Assembly: GCA_030453435.1 (NCBI GenBank) | Contig: JAKDKI010000069.1 | Span: 1 to 9,015, forward strand | Length of the DNA stretch: 9,015 nucleotides | From: Kocuria sp. | GTDB taxonomy: Bacteria; Actinomycetota; Actinomycetes; Actinomycetales; Micrococcaceae | Reading direction: 5' to 3' | Shown: positions 1 through 6,363 of the stretch, in pieces | Layout: each line of letters begins with the position of its first letter | Numbering within the stretch: the stretch's first letter is position 1 | Notes under the pieces: model-generated | Told to the model about the DNA's origin: nothing | What the model saw: the letters and a program-made list of their open reading frames with translations, nothing else | Database searches by the model: none | Program-made: the position numbers and the translations under genes

Positions 1-38
1 CGCCTGACTGAAGGTATTGCCTATTCAGACGGGCTTTC

Positions 39-115
39 TGGTAGGGCGGGTGGGGCTTGAACCCACGACCAAAGGATTATGAGTCCTCTGCTCTGACCAG
101 CTGAGCTACCGCCCC
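39..115 (-). tRNA. tRNA with CAT anticodon (elongator tRNA-Met, or possibly tRNA-Ile2)
   Basis: On the minus strand the sequence folds into a complete cloverleaf of 77 nt including an encoded CCA (39-41). The acceptor stem is 109-115 with 43-49, closed by a G-U wobble at the first pair; the D stem is GCTC/GAGC; the anticodon stem is 84-88 with 72-76; the T arm is GTGGG/CCCAC with loop TTCAAGC. The anticodon loop reads CTCATAA, so the anticodon is CAT at 79-81. The first pair is not the C-A mismatch of initiators and the anticodon stem lacks the three G-C pairs of initiators, so this is not tRNA-fMet. CAT is also the gene-level anticodon of tRNA-Ile2, which TilS converts to read AUA, and I cannot exclude that identity by eye. 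It lies about 70 bp downstream of the glycosyltransferase gene on the same strand. Confidence 0.95.
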
Positions 116-148
116 CTGAGGCCACCACGAAATGGTGCCGTGGTCGCC

Positions 149-179
149 GCTCTACGCTACCGCATCCGCGGGGTAGAGC
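149..179 (-). terminator. hairpin after the glycosyltransferase gene, possible terminator
   Basis: Just after the glycosyltransferase stop codon (186-188), the minus strand carries a nested hairpin: an outer stem GCTCTAC/GTAGAGC (173-179 with 149-155) and an inner CCGC/GCGG stem with a GGAT loop. A second small hairpin, CACCA/TGGTG at 123-137, follows before the tRNA. Neither is followed by a T run, so intrinsic termination is uncertain. They could instead be transcript-end or tRNA-processing structures. Confidence 0.35.
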
Positions 180-185
180 CGCTCA

Positions 186-1373
186 TCAAGCAGGTTCGCC
201 GCGGTAAACCCGTTCGAACGTGTCCAGGGTCTTCTCGAAGGAGTGCTTGGACATCATCCGGTGGCTGGCCTCGCCCATCGCACGGCGCTTCTCCGGGCTG
301 GCATCAAGAACCAACAGCAGCTTCTCTGCAAGGTCTTCCGCATTGCCTGGTTCGAAGAGATAACCGTTGACCCCTTCATCCGCCAGGTGGGGCAATGCTC
401 GTGCGTTGGCGAGAACCACCGGCGTGGATGCGGACATCGCCTCCAGCGTGACCAGCGACTGCAGCTCAGCGGTTCCTGGCTGGCAGAACACATCTGCGTT
501 CAGATAAGAAACACGCAGCTGTTCGTCGGTGAGGAAACCGCGGAAATGAATTCGTCCGGCCACGCCCAACGAGTGGGCCAGGGACACCAACGAATCCAGC
601 TGTTCACCTTCACCCACGATTTCGGCATGAACATTCTTCTCGGACGGGATCAGTGCAATGGCCTCGATCAACTCGTTGACGTTCTTCTCCACCGCGAGAC
701 GGCCACAGAAGAGCACGGTCTGGCGGTTGGGCTTGTGGAGCTCCTCGCCGGAGTGGAGTTCGTAATCGCCCACCTGAATCCCGTTGGACACAGGAACAGC
801 GCCATCGTCCACACCATTGGACACCATGGTCTCAACCGCCAGCTGGGTCGGTGCCGTCACCACGTCGCAGCGGCGGAACTGACGGGCCAGGTCCCACCAC
901 GAAACCTTGCGGTACCCGCGAATGAACCAATCGGGGAAAGGGAGGAACGGTTCGATGTTTTCGGGGATGAAGTGGTTGGTACCCACCAACCGGATCCCTC
1001 GGCGCTGAGCTTCCTGGATACCGAGACGCCCCAGGATGTAGTGGCACTGACTGTGAACTACATCCGGGTGGACTTCATCAATGACCCGCTTAATCTCGCT
1101 GTAGACCTCCCACGGGAAGCACAGTCGGAAATACGGGTGCGTGAAAGCCCGATGCGAGCGAATTCGATGCTCGGTCACGCCGTCCTTCTCGACCGTGTGG
1201 GACTTGCCCTTGGAAGTCATGGGTGCCATGACGTGAACCTCGTGGCCACGGCCGAGCATGCCCTGCGCGAGACGGCGAGCGAACTGAGCTGAACCGTTGA
1301 TGTCCGGCGGATAGGTCTCGGCGATGATCAGAATCTTCAAAGGGCGCGGTTCCTCGGGATGCTCAGTGCTCAC
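186..1373 (-). CDS. GT4-family glycosyltransferase (GT-B fold)
   Basis: This 395-aa protein looks like a complete retaining glycosyltransferase of family GT4, which moves a sugar from a nucleotide-sugar donor to an acceptor at the cytoplasmic face of the membrane. The N-terminal Rossmann half opens at residues 13-28 with an 'AETYPPDINGSA' acceptor-side loop. The C-terminal donor half holds GRLAVEKN (about 224-231), with the usual phosphate-contacting Arg225 and Lys230, and the diagnostic E-x7-E motif at Glu303 and Glu311. No signal peptide or membrane segment is visible. The start is GTG; an in-frame TGA lies only 12 nt upstream, so no longer start is possible, and a shorter one would remove the fold's first strand. 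No good ribosome-binding site precedes it. The start overlaps the end of the DMT transporter gene by 11 bp, so translation is probably coupled. The family includes lipid glucosyl- and mannosyltransferases (PimB/MgtA-like). The acceptor here is unknown; a cell-envelope glycolipid is an inference. Confidence 0.9.
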   Translation of the reverse strand: MSTEHPEEPRPLKILIIAETYPPDINGSAQFARRLAQGMLGRGHEVHVMAPMTSKGKSHTVEKDGVTEHRIRSHRAFTHPYFRLCFPWEVYSEIKRVIDEVHPDVVHSQCHYILGRLGIQEAQRRGIRLVGTNHFIPENIEPFLPFPDWFIRGYRKVSWWDLARQFRRCDVVTAPTQLAVETMVSNGVDDGAVPVSNGIQVGDYELHSGEELHKPNRQTVLFCGRLAVEKNVNELIEAIALIPSEKNVHAEIVGEGEQLDSLVSLAHSLGVAGRIHFRGFLTDEQLRVSYLNADVFCQPGTAELQSLVTLEAMSASTPVVLANARALPHLADEGVNGYLFEPGNAEDLAEKLLLVLDASPEKRRAMGEASHRMMSKHSFEKTLDTFERVYRGEPA

Positions 1374-2316
1374 GGGTGCTGTTCAAAGTCTTCAAAGTGG
1401 CGGAATCGGCAGGTGGAGTTTCACTTGATAGTTCACGGCGCAGTCGCTTCGCTTGCTCCCTGCGTTCAATGACTTCAGGGTGATGCCGAGACAGCAACAC
1501 CACGCCGACTATAGCAACGGTCCCTGCCAGACACATGACCACGCCGATGCCAGGGGTGAAGTCGGGGCCGGCCTCCCCCAGTACCGACAGGCCGAGGACC
1601 ACGCCCACAATCGGGTCCACCACGGTGAGACCCGCGATGACCAGATCGGGAGGTCCGCACGAGTAAGCGCACTGGACCATCCAGCCGCCCACCACGGAGG
1701 CCACGACGATCATGATGACCGTGAGCCAGTGGATCTGTCCGATTCCGTGGGCGATCGTGTGGGTCATGGTGAGCCGGACCAACACCGCCACGAAACCGTA
1801 GAGGATGCCCGCGGCCAGAACGTAGAACATGCTGATGCGACGGTGCCGGAGAAATAGTTCCGCGACGCCGAAGAAGAGGACCAGCCCGATCAAGATAGCG
1901 ACCAGGATGATCTCGGCCTGAGGATCGGACAGGTACGTGGGGTCGGTTCCCGCGACTGCGGCCACCACGAACACCGCGCCACCCGCTGTGCAGAGGGAAA
2001 TGGCTCCCCACGTTCGAGCGTTGATGTCGAGGTGTTTATGTTTGGCGTGCAACAGGGTGGTGATCACCAGAGCGATCACGCCAATCGGTTGGACTACGGT
2101 GACGGTCGCCAGCGTGAGCGCCGAGACGTTGAGCGCCGTACCAAGGCCCAGTAGCACCAGTCCGGCGACCCATTTCGGGTTGCGCACCAACGAACCGAGA
2201 TTCGATGGCTTCAGGGCCTCCTGGGTGTGCGCGGTCACCGCCGCAGACTGAGTCTGCGTTCCCAGCGCCAAGCACAGCGCGGCGAGGAGGGCCAATGAAA
2301 CTGCAATCCACTGCAT
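1363..2316 (-). CDS. DMT-superfamily (EamA/NIPA-like) membrane transporter
   Basis: This is a polytopic membrane protein of 317 aa with about nine to ten hydrophobic segments and a charged cytoplasmic tail of about 40 residues. The first helix starts at residue 2. A TVVQPIGVIALVITTLL segment and the paired-repeat helix pattern suit the drug/metabolite transporter superfamily, close to the bacterial NIPA-like branch. The substrate cannot be inferred; NIPA proteins in eukaryotes move magnesium, but that does not transfer safely to bacterial relatives. The start chosen is ATG at 2314-2316. A TTG directly before it would add one residue and has no better support. No Shine-Dalgarno sequence lies at the right distance, but a tiny ORF (2316-2369) ends in TGATG over this start, so re-initiation is possible. 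The gene's 3' end overlaps the GT4 glycosyltransferase start, placing both in one operon and suggesting linked roles, for example moving a substrate or lipid that the transferase uses. Confidence 0.85.
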   Translation of the reverse strand: MQWIAVSLALLAALCLALGTQTQSAAVTAHTQEALKPSNLGSLVRNPKWVAGLVLLGLGTALNVSALTLATVTVVQPIGVIALVITTLLHAKHKHLDINARTWGAISLCTAGGAVFVVAAVAGTDPTYLSDPQAEIILVAILIGLVLFFGVAELFLRHRRISMFYVLAAGILYGFVAVLVRLTMTHTIAHGIGQIHWLTVIMIVVASVVGGWMVQCAYSCGPPDLVIAGLTVVDPIVGVVLGLSVLGEAGPDFTPGIGVVMCLAGTVAIVGVVLLSRHHPEVIERREQAKRLRRELSSETPPADSATLKTLNSTREH

Positions 2317-2369
2317 CAACGGTTCATCACGTCTTTCACCACAGCATCATCGTAGGGTGCCCACTCCAT
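2316..2369 (-). CDS. possible 17-residue leader ORF before the DMT gene
   Basis: An ATG at 2367-2369 opens a 17-codon frame (MEWAPYDDAVVKDVMNR) whose TGA stop overlaps the DMT transporter ATG as TGATG, a classical arrangement for translational coupling. The ATG is preceded by CGGAAAAA, at best a weak ribosome-binding site. The DMT gene itself has none at normal spacing, which makes coupled re-initiation attractive. I do not recognise the peptide. The overlap could be chance. Confidence 0.25.
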   Translation of the reverse strand: MEWAPYDDAVVKDVMNR

Positions 2370-2446
2370 TTTTTCCGCACTAAAGCATGGAAATCAGCCC
2401 CTCGTAGGAGCGAGCCCATACCGCCGTAGGAGATGGGCATGGCGAC

Positions 2447-2472
2447 GGCCGGGTCACTCGGGGGACCGGGCC
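2447..2472 (-). terminator. imperfect hairpin between membrane-protein and DMT genes
   Basis: GGCCGGGTC (2447-2455) and GACCGGGCC (2464-2472) form a 9-bp stem with one central mismatch and an 8-nt loop. It lies about 45 nt after the stop of the membrane-protein gene at 2516. No T run follows on the minus strand. With the neighbouring palindrome at 2482-2497 it may form a GC-rich transcript end. Evidence is structural only. Confidence 0.3.
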
Positions 2473-2481
2473 TTCGCGAGG

Positions 2482-2497
2482 CGACGCCGCGGCGTCG
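2482..2497 (-). terminator. 16-bp perfect palindrome just after the membrane-protein gene
   Basis: CGACGCCGCGGCGTCG is a perfect palindrome that can fold into a 6-bp stem with a CGCG loop, starting 18 nt after the TAG stop codon at 2516-2518. Its position suggests a transcript-end hairpin, but there is no T tract, so a protein-binding site or a stabilising 3' structure is equally possible. Confidence 0.3.
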
Positions 2498-2515
2498 TCG
2501 TAATGAGGCGATCCG

Positions 2516-3388
2516 CTACTTCTTGAGGAGCTTGCGCAAGAAGACCAAGAAAGCGGAGCCTGCTGCTGCGGCGACCGCGAGCGGCTGCCAACGATCAGCC
2601 AACGGGCTCTCACCGGCGGCAGTGGAGCCTTCGGTGCGCACGCCCTGCGAACCGCCGCGAGTGGCGAAGGTTTGCTTGATCGATTCTTCGGTGGACTTGA
2701 CGGTGTTCGTGGTGCGGCCGACAAAGCCCTGAGTGGCTGCCTGAACGGAGTCCACACGGTTCTGAGCGTCGTCGCGAAGGCTCTTCAAGTGCTCGCGACG
2801 CAGCTTCAGGCGGTGACGCAGCTGCTCTTCGGTCGGCTTGACCGGCTTGACCTGGTTGGGGTCGTTAGCGGCAGCTTCTTCCTCGCGTTCCTTCTGCTGC
2901 ACTGCTTCGTTAATGTCCCGCTGCACACGGCCCTCGGTGTACGCGGAGCCTTCCTTGACGACACCCAGGTCGTAACGCAGACCGAACAGAGTCTTCTCCG
3001 GCTTGAGGGGCAGTGCACTCTTGATCTTGGACATTGCCACCAGAGCAAGAATTGCCAGGATGATCAGGAAGAGCAGGGCGAGCAACAAGGCCGCCAGCCA
3101 AGCAGGCATCACGTTGGACAGGCCCGCAATGGCCGCGCCAATCAGAGCAATCACAGCCAAGCCCAAGAACACCAGGCCCACGATGGCGAGGGCAGCGCCC
3201 ACACCGAGCTTGATGCCCTTGTCCTTGAGCTCGAGTGCCGCTAACTGCGCTTCGTCCTTGAGCTGCTTGGGCAGCAAACGGGCGAAGACCTTGGTGACAT
3301 CAAAGATGGATGCCGCTCCAGGTTTCTTGGTTGCCCGAGTACGCGCGCCGGGGGTGTGGCCGCTCTCCGGGCCCATTGCATGACTCAT
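2516..3388 (-). CDS. membrane protein: holin-like (Holin-X) domain joined to a DUF3618-like segment
   Basis: This 290-aa protein has three recognisable parts. Residues 28-60 form an amphipathic region rich in K, E and A (FDVTKVFARLLPKQLKDEA), followed by two long hydrophobic helices at about 61-90 and 94-119; this suits the actinobacterial Holin-X/phage_holin_3_6 family, which despite the name is mostly chromosomal and not shown to lyse cells. Residues 150-225 are charged and probably coiled-coil, with a DUF3618-like stretch around 185-215 (PTEEQLRHRLKLRREHLKSL). Residues 267-285 form a last membrane helix followed by a basic end. In many relatives, from memory, these parts sit in separate adjacent genes; here they are one frame. 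The start is ATG at 3386-3388 with GGAGG four bases upstream; the internal ATG at 3374-3376 is less well placed. No cell-wall hydrolase or phage gene is nearby, so an envelope or stress role is more likely than lysis. Confidence 0.8.
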   Translation of the reverse strand: MSHAMGPESGHTPGARTRATKKPGAASIFDVTKVFARLLPKQLKDEAQLAALELKDKGIKLGVGAALAIVGLVFLGLAVIALIGAAIAGLSNVMPAWLAALLLALLFLIILAILALVAMSKIKSALPLKPEKTLFGLRYDLGVVKEGSAYTEGRVQRDINEAVQQKEREEEAAANDPNQVKPVKPTEEQLRHRLKLRREHLKSLRDDAQNRVDSVQAATQGFVGRTTNTVKSTEESIKQTFATRGGSQGVRTEGSTAAGESPLADRWQPLAVAAAAGSAFLVFLRKLLKK

Positions 3389-3449
3389 GCCGCCTCCGAT
3401 GATGCTTGAACTTCACTACTGAACATTTTTCAAGATCAAAACTACCACT

Positions 3450-3459
3450 CAGCATGCTG
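3450..3459. promoter_or_regulatory. 10-bp palindrome in the divergent intergenic region
   Basis: CAGCATGCTG is a perfect palindrome about 60 bp upstream of the minus-strand membrane-protein gene, a plausible distance for an operator. Ten-base palindromes occur by chance and no regulator gene lies in the window, so this is only a candidate site. Confidence 0.2.
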
Positions 3460-3505
3460 CCAAGAGACTAGCCCGCCCGGTCCGTGCTGTCGCGATGTTG
3501 GAAAA

Positions 3506-3538
3506 CAGTTGCATTTCGCTCACAGTGGTGCGAAACTG
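3506..3538. promoter_or_regulatory. candidate operator (inverted repeat) before the amidohydrolase operon
   Basis: TTTCGC (3514-3519) and GCGAAA (3530-3535) form an inverted repeat with a 10-bp spacer, giving a centre-to-centre distance of about 16 bp. The outer CAGTT (3506-3510) is matched by AACTG (3534-3538). It lies just upstream of the AT-rich stretch that probably holds the plus-strand promoter, the usual place for a repressor or activator site. The binding protein is unknown. Confidence 0.25.
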
Positions 3539-3560
3539 GAATTGTTCACATAAACATGAT

Positions 3561-3589
3561 TTGAGCCGAAAAATTACACTTACTACGTT
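3561..3589 (+). promoter_or_regulatory. candidate sigma-70-type promoter for the amidohydrolase/MFS operon
   Basis: TTGAGC (3561-3566) and TACGTT (3584-3589) are separated by 17 bp within the AT-richest part of the window, resembling -35 and -10 boxes. Transcription would begin near 3596. A competing pair is TAAACA (3551-3556) with TACACT (3575-3580), 18 bp apart. The predicted start point lies after the ATG at 3593-3595, arguing that this ATG is not the amidohydrolase start. The assignment is by eye only. Confidence 0.3.
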
Positions 3590-3622
3590 GGAATGGCTCG
3601 AAATCGTCTCCTTCGAGCCTAG

Positions 3623-4807
3623 TGGATCAAAAATCCTTCAAGAGCGACCAAGACTACAGAGATCAACGTTCCCACCGCTGACATCATCAAGTGGCGCCGC
3701 CACTTTCACGCTAACCCGGAGCTGTCCTTCAAGGAATACAACACGTCCAAGTACGTGACTGAAACCCTCGAAAGCTTCGGCCTGACGCCCACTCACCCCA
3801 CCGAGACATCCGTGGTGGCCGTCATCGAGGGCAAGGGCCCCGGCATGACCGTGGCCCTGCGCGCCGATATGGACGCGCTTCCCCTCAATGAGGAGACCGA
3901 CAACGAGTTCAAGTCCACCGTGGACGGAGTCATGCACGCGTGTGGCCACGATACGCACACCGCCATGTTGCTGGGCGCAGCCAAGGCTCTGACCGAACTC
4001 AAGGACACCTTCAACGGCCGTGTGAAGCTCATTTTCCAGCACGCCGGGGAGACCCCTCCCGGCGGGGCCAAGGAAATGGTGGCCGCCGGCATGTTGGAAG
4101 ATGTGGACGCTATCTGCGGCATGCACATCATGAACCAGAAGACCGGCACCGTCAGCGTGCACAAGGGACCCGCTTCCGCCGTGGCCGGTGGCTTCTTCCT
4201 GAAGATCAACGGCCAGGGTTCGCACGGTTCCATGCCGCAGGACGGTATCGACCCGGTGCTGGTCGCCGCGCAGGTGACCGTTGCGCTGAACACGATCGTT
4301 TCCCGCAACGTGGCACCCGATCACATGAACGTGGTCAACGTGGGCATGATCCAGGCTGGTCAGGCCCCCAACGTGATTCCCGATTCCGCCAAACTGGGTG
4401 TCTCCATGCGCACCGTGGATGACAACGATTGGAACATCCTCAAGGAACGCGCCACGGAGATCGTCGAAAACGTATGTGCCGCCTACGGCGCCAAGCCCGA
4501 GTTCCAGTGGGCCGAGGGCTACCCCGTGGTCATCAACAACGACGAGCTTGCTGAACTGGCCCTGGATGCGGCCAAGAAGGCCGTGGGAGACGAGAACGCG
4601 TTCTGGGGCCCGCCCACGTCCGCATCCGAGGACTTCTCCTACTTTGCTCGCGAAATCCCCGGTTGCTTCATCTTCTTGGGCGGCGGCACTGCCGATGACG
4701 GTCTGCCCTACATGAATCACCACCCCAAGTTCGATATCAAGGAAGAGGCTCTTGAAGCCGGCGCCCGCACGGAAGTGCAGATCGCACTGGACTTCCTGGC
4801 TTCCTGA
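3623..4807 (+). CDS. M20-family (M20D-type) amidohydrolase, start codon missing and catalytic Glu replaced
   Basis: The frame encodes a metal-dependent amidohydrolase of the M20/hippurate-hydrolase type, which splits N-acyl or N-aroyl amino acids. Visible motifs: RRHFHANPE (3695-3721), RADMDALP (3860-3883), HACGHD with the metal-binding Cys and His (3941, 3947), a His codon at 4124, SHGSMPQDGIDP (about 4220), SEDFS (4625) and NHHP (4715). The frame is open from 3623, just after an in-frame TAG, and gives about 394 codons, the family's usual length. However, the first ATG/GTG/TTG is the GTG at 3755, which would remove the conserved RRHFHANPE region and lacks a ribosome-binding site. The usual QHAEE catalytic segment reads QHAGE: codon 4046-4048 is GGG where the family has the catalytic Glu. 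An MFS gene follows 39 bp downstream. The protein is probably inactive or mis-sequenced; the coordinates given are the open frame, not a proven start. Confidence 0.75.
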   Translation, partial: WIKNPSRATKTTEINVPTADIIKWRRHFHANPELSFKEYNTSKYVTETLESFGLTPTHPTETSVVAVIEGKGPGMTVALRADMDALPLNEETDNEFKSTVDGVMHACGHDTHTAMLLGAAKALTELKDTFNGRVKLIFQHAGETPPGGAKEMVAAGMLEDVDAICGMHIMNQKTGTVSVHKGPASAVAGGFFLKINGQGSHGSMPQDGIDPVLVAAQVTVALNTIVSRNVAPDHMNVVNVGMIQAGQAPNVIPDSAKLGVSMRTVDDNDWNILKERATEIVENVCAAYGAKPEFQWAEGYPVVINNDELAELALDAAKKAVGDENAFWGPPTSASEDFSYFAREIPGCFIFLGGGTADDGLPYMNHHPKFDIKEEALEAGARTEVQIALDFLAS

Positions 4808-4846
4808 TCCCCCATCCGCACCACTTGAGTACGAAAGGCTGAGGAA

Positions 4847-6171
4847 ATGAACCTCACCAAAACCCAGAAGGGCGTGTTCGCCACGCTGTTCTCCGTGGGT
4901 TTGCCGGCGAACAGCGAGAAGGGCCTGGCGGGCGCTATCGGCCCGTTCCTGACCGACCCGAACTACATGTCCAACCTGGGGCTGGAGACGTTCTCCGAGA
5001 CCCAGTTCGGTCTGATCACCACCCTGTTCTACCTGTCCTTCATTGTGATGACGTTCGTGGCCGGCTGGTTCGTGGACCGCTACGGCTACCGCATCTTCAT
5101 CCCGGTCGCGCTGCTGATCCTGGCCGCCGGTGCTGCTTTCTTCGGCTTCGCCGGGTTCAGCGCCACGTCCATGATCTTCATTCTGATTCCGCTGGCTCGC
5201 CTGATCATCGGTTTCGGTCAGGCCGGTTACACCAACGGCACGCCGCCGGTCATCGCTAAGATGTTCGCCGCTGAAGAGCGCGGCGCCGTGCAGTCCAAGG
5301 TGGTTTCCACCGCGGGTATCGGTACCATCCTGGTCTACCTGGTCTTCGCACCCTGGTGGTGGCCCGTGACTTCCGCTGGATGTACTTCCTGCTCGCGGTG
5401 CTGCTGGTCGTCGCAACCCTGATGTTCGTCAAGCTGGTCCCGAGCGAGTCCCCGGCTGATAAGACTGCCGCCGCTGATAAGGCCGCAGCAAAGGCCAAGA
5501 ACGACGTTTCCATCCTGGACGCCTGGAAGAACCGCAACTCCCTGGTCCTGGGTTTGTGCCTCTTGCTCAACAACGCCGTGGGCGTGGGTCTGCTGACCTG
5601 GCTCGCCACGATGTACTCCGAGCAGTTCGGCATCACCCCCACTGGTTGGGAGTACATGGTGGTCATGGTCGGTTACGGTCCGTCGCTGTGGATCGCCACG
5701 AGCACGGGCGCCACCGTGGTAAAGCGCTGGTTCGAGAACAACGAAATGGTCTTCATGCTGCTGATGTCCAGCATCGGCGCAGTGCTGATGGTCATCGCCG
5801 TGATCATCCCCAACCTGTGGGGCTCCGCGGTCATGATGTGGCTGGCCAACCTGTTCATCATGTGGTCCTTCTCCGCCATCCTGATGCTCCCCTACCGCCT
5901 GATCCCGCTGAAGATCATTGGTTCGGCCTTCGCGGTCATCAACATCGGCGCGTTCATCGGTGGTATGGCTCAGGGCGCCCTGGTCGGTGCAGCGGTCGAC
6001 GCCGCAGGTTACGTGGTGGCCTTCATCGTCCTGGCGATAATGCTGGTCGCCGGCGGTCTGGCTCCGTTCCTGCTCAAGGAACCCGCTCGCCCGATCAACG
6101 AACCCACGACCCCTCCGGGTAGCCCGGAGGCCGGTGTCGAGGCAGCAACCGGCACCACCGACGAGAAGTAA
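4847..6171 (+). pseudogene. MFS transporter, broken by a one-base frameshift
   Basis: Two overlapping frames, 4847-5422 and 5356-6171, together encode one major facilitator transporter of about 441 aa. The first holds TM1-5 with the loop motif GWFVDRYGYR; the second continues at RDFRWMYFLLA and carries the remaining helices and a hydrophilic tail (PTTPPGSPEAG). The break lies in CACCCTGGTGG at 5350-5359. Adding one C to the CCC run gives ...VFAP-LVVARDFRW..., a seamless helix, so a base has been lost or dropped in sequencing. A GAGG ribosome-binding site precedes the ATG at 4847. The gene follows the amidohydrolase by 39 bp, so it probably imported that enzyme's substrate or exported its product. 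Substrate is unknown. A programmed -1 shift is unlikely because no XXXYYYZ slippery heptamer is present. Confidence 0.85.
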
Positions 6172-6207
6172 GGCTCAGACCTTCACTTCACGTTCCTGAA
6201 GAAGCAG

Positions 6208-6242
6208 ACGGCGCCCCGGACAGTACCTGTCCGGGGCGCCGT
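6208..6242. terminator. strong bidirectional intrinsic-type terminator
   Basis: A perfect 15-bp GC-rich stem (6208-6222 with 6228-6242) closes a GTACC loop. On the plus strand it is followed by TGGTTGTT, and on the minus strand by a moderately T-rich CTGCTTCTTC. It lies 36 bp after the MFS gene and faces the 3' end of the minus-strand glycosyltransferase operon, so it probably stops transcription from both sides. It is the strongest hairpin I found in the window. Confidence 0.85.
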
Positions 6243-6294
6243 TGGTTGTTCGGGGAGTTCGTCTCGCCCGTCTCGCGGCTGGGAGGCTCGTGAC

Positions 6295-6327
6295 GGGCCA
6301 CGTCTTGGTACGACGTCGTTCTGGCCC
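6295..6327 (-). terminator. irregular hairpin near the end of the glycosyltransferase operon
   Basis: GGGCCA (6295-6300) pairs with TGGCCC (6322-6327), and CGTC (6301-6304) with GACG (6312-6315), leaving a small bulge. It starts about 37 nt after the downstream glycosyltransferase stop. It may add to termination before the stronger hairpin at 6208-6242. There is no T run. Confidence 0.25.
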
Positions 6328-6363
6328 CCCACGCACGCGAGGTTGCCTAGCGAACGCGGGTCC

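Noticed and set aside
1..38. Possible terminator after the tRNA (CTGAA/TTCAG inverted repeat at 8-28)
   Set aside because: Only a five-base outer stem with an imperfect interior and no T run in the direction of transcription.
243..1292. 349-codon plus-strand ORF opposite the GT4 glycosyltransferase
   Set aside because: No recognisable domain; the minus strand encodes a full GT4 protein with E-x7-E.
2343..2515. Frame of the membrane-protein gene stays open for about 57 codons past its TAG stop
   Set aside because: Readthrough was considered, but the extension is Arg/Pro-rich, contains the hairpin sequences and shows no domain; open frames of this length are common in GC-rich DNA.
2516..3388. 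Prophage lysis gene
   Set aside because: The holin-like family is widespread on actinobacterial chromosomes, and there is no endolysin, integrase or structural phage gene in the window.
3495..3758. 87-codon plus-strand ORF in the divergent intergenic region
   Set aside because: Its first half is AT-rich promoter-like DNA, and its second half is out of frame with the conserved amidohydrolase N-terminus.
5341..5366. Programmed ribosomal frameshift in the MFS gene
   Set aside because: No slippery heptamer, no evident stimulatory hairpin, and a single lost C explains the break.
3638..5416. 592-codon minus-strand ORF opposite the amidohydrolase and transporter
   Set aside because: It is an antisense shadow created by GC-rich third positions. 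Its product is rich in His, Gly and Val without domains, and the sense strand carries clear M20 and MFS motifs.
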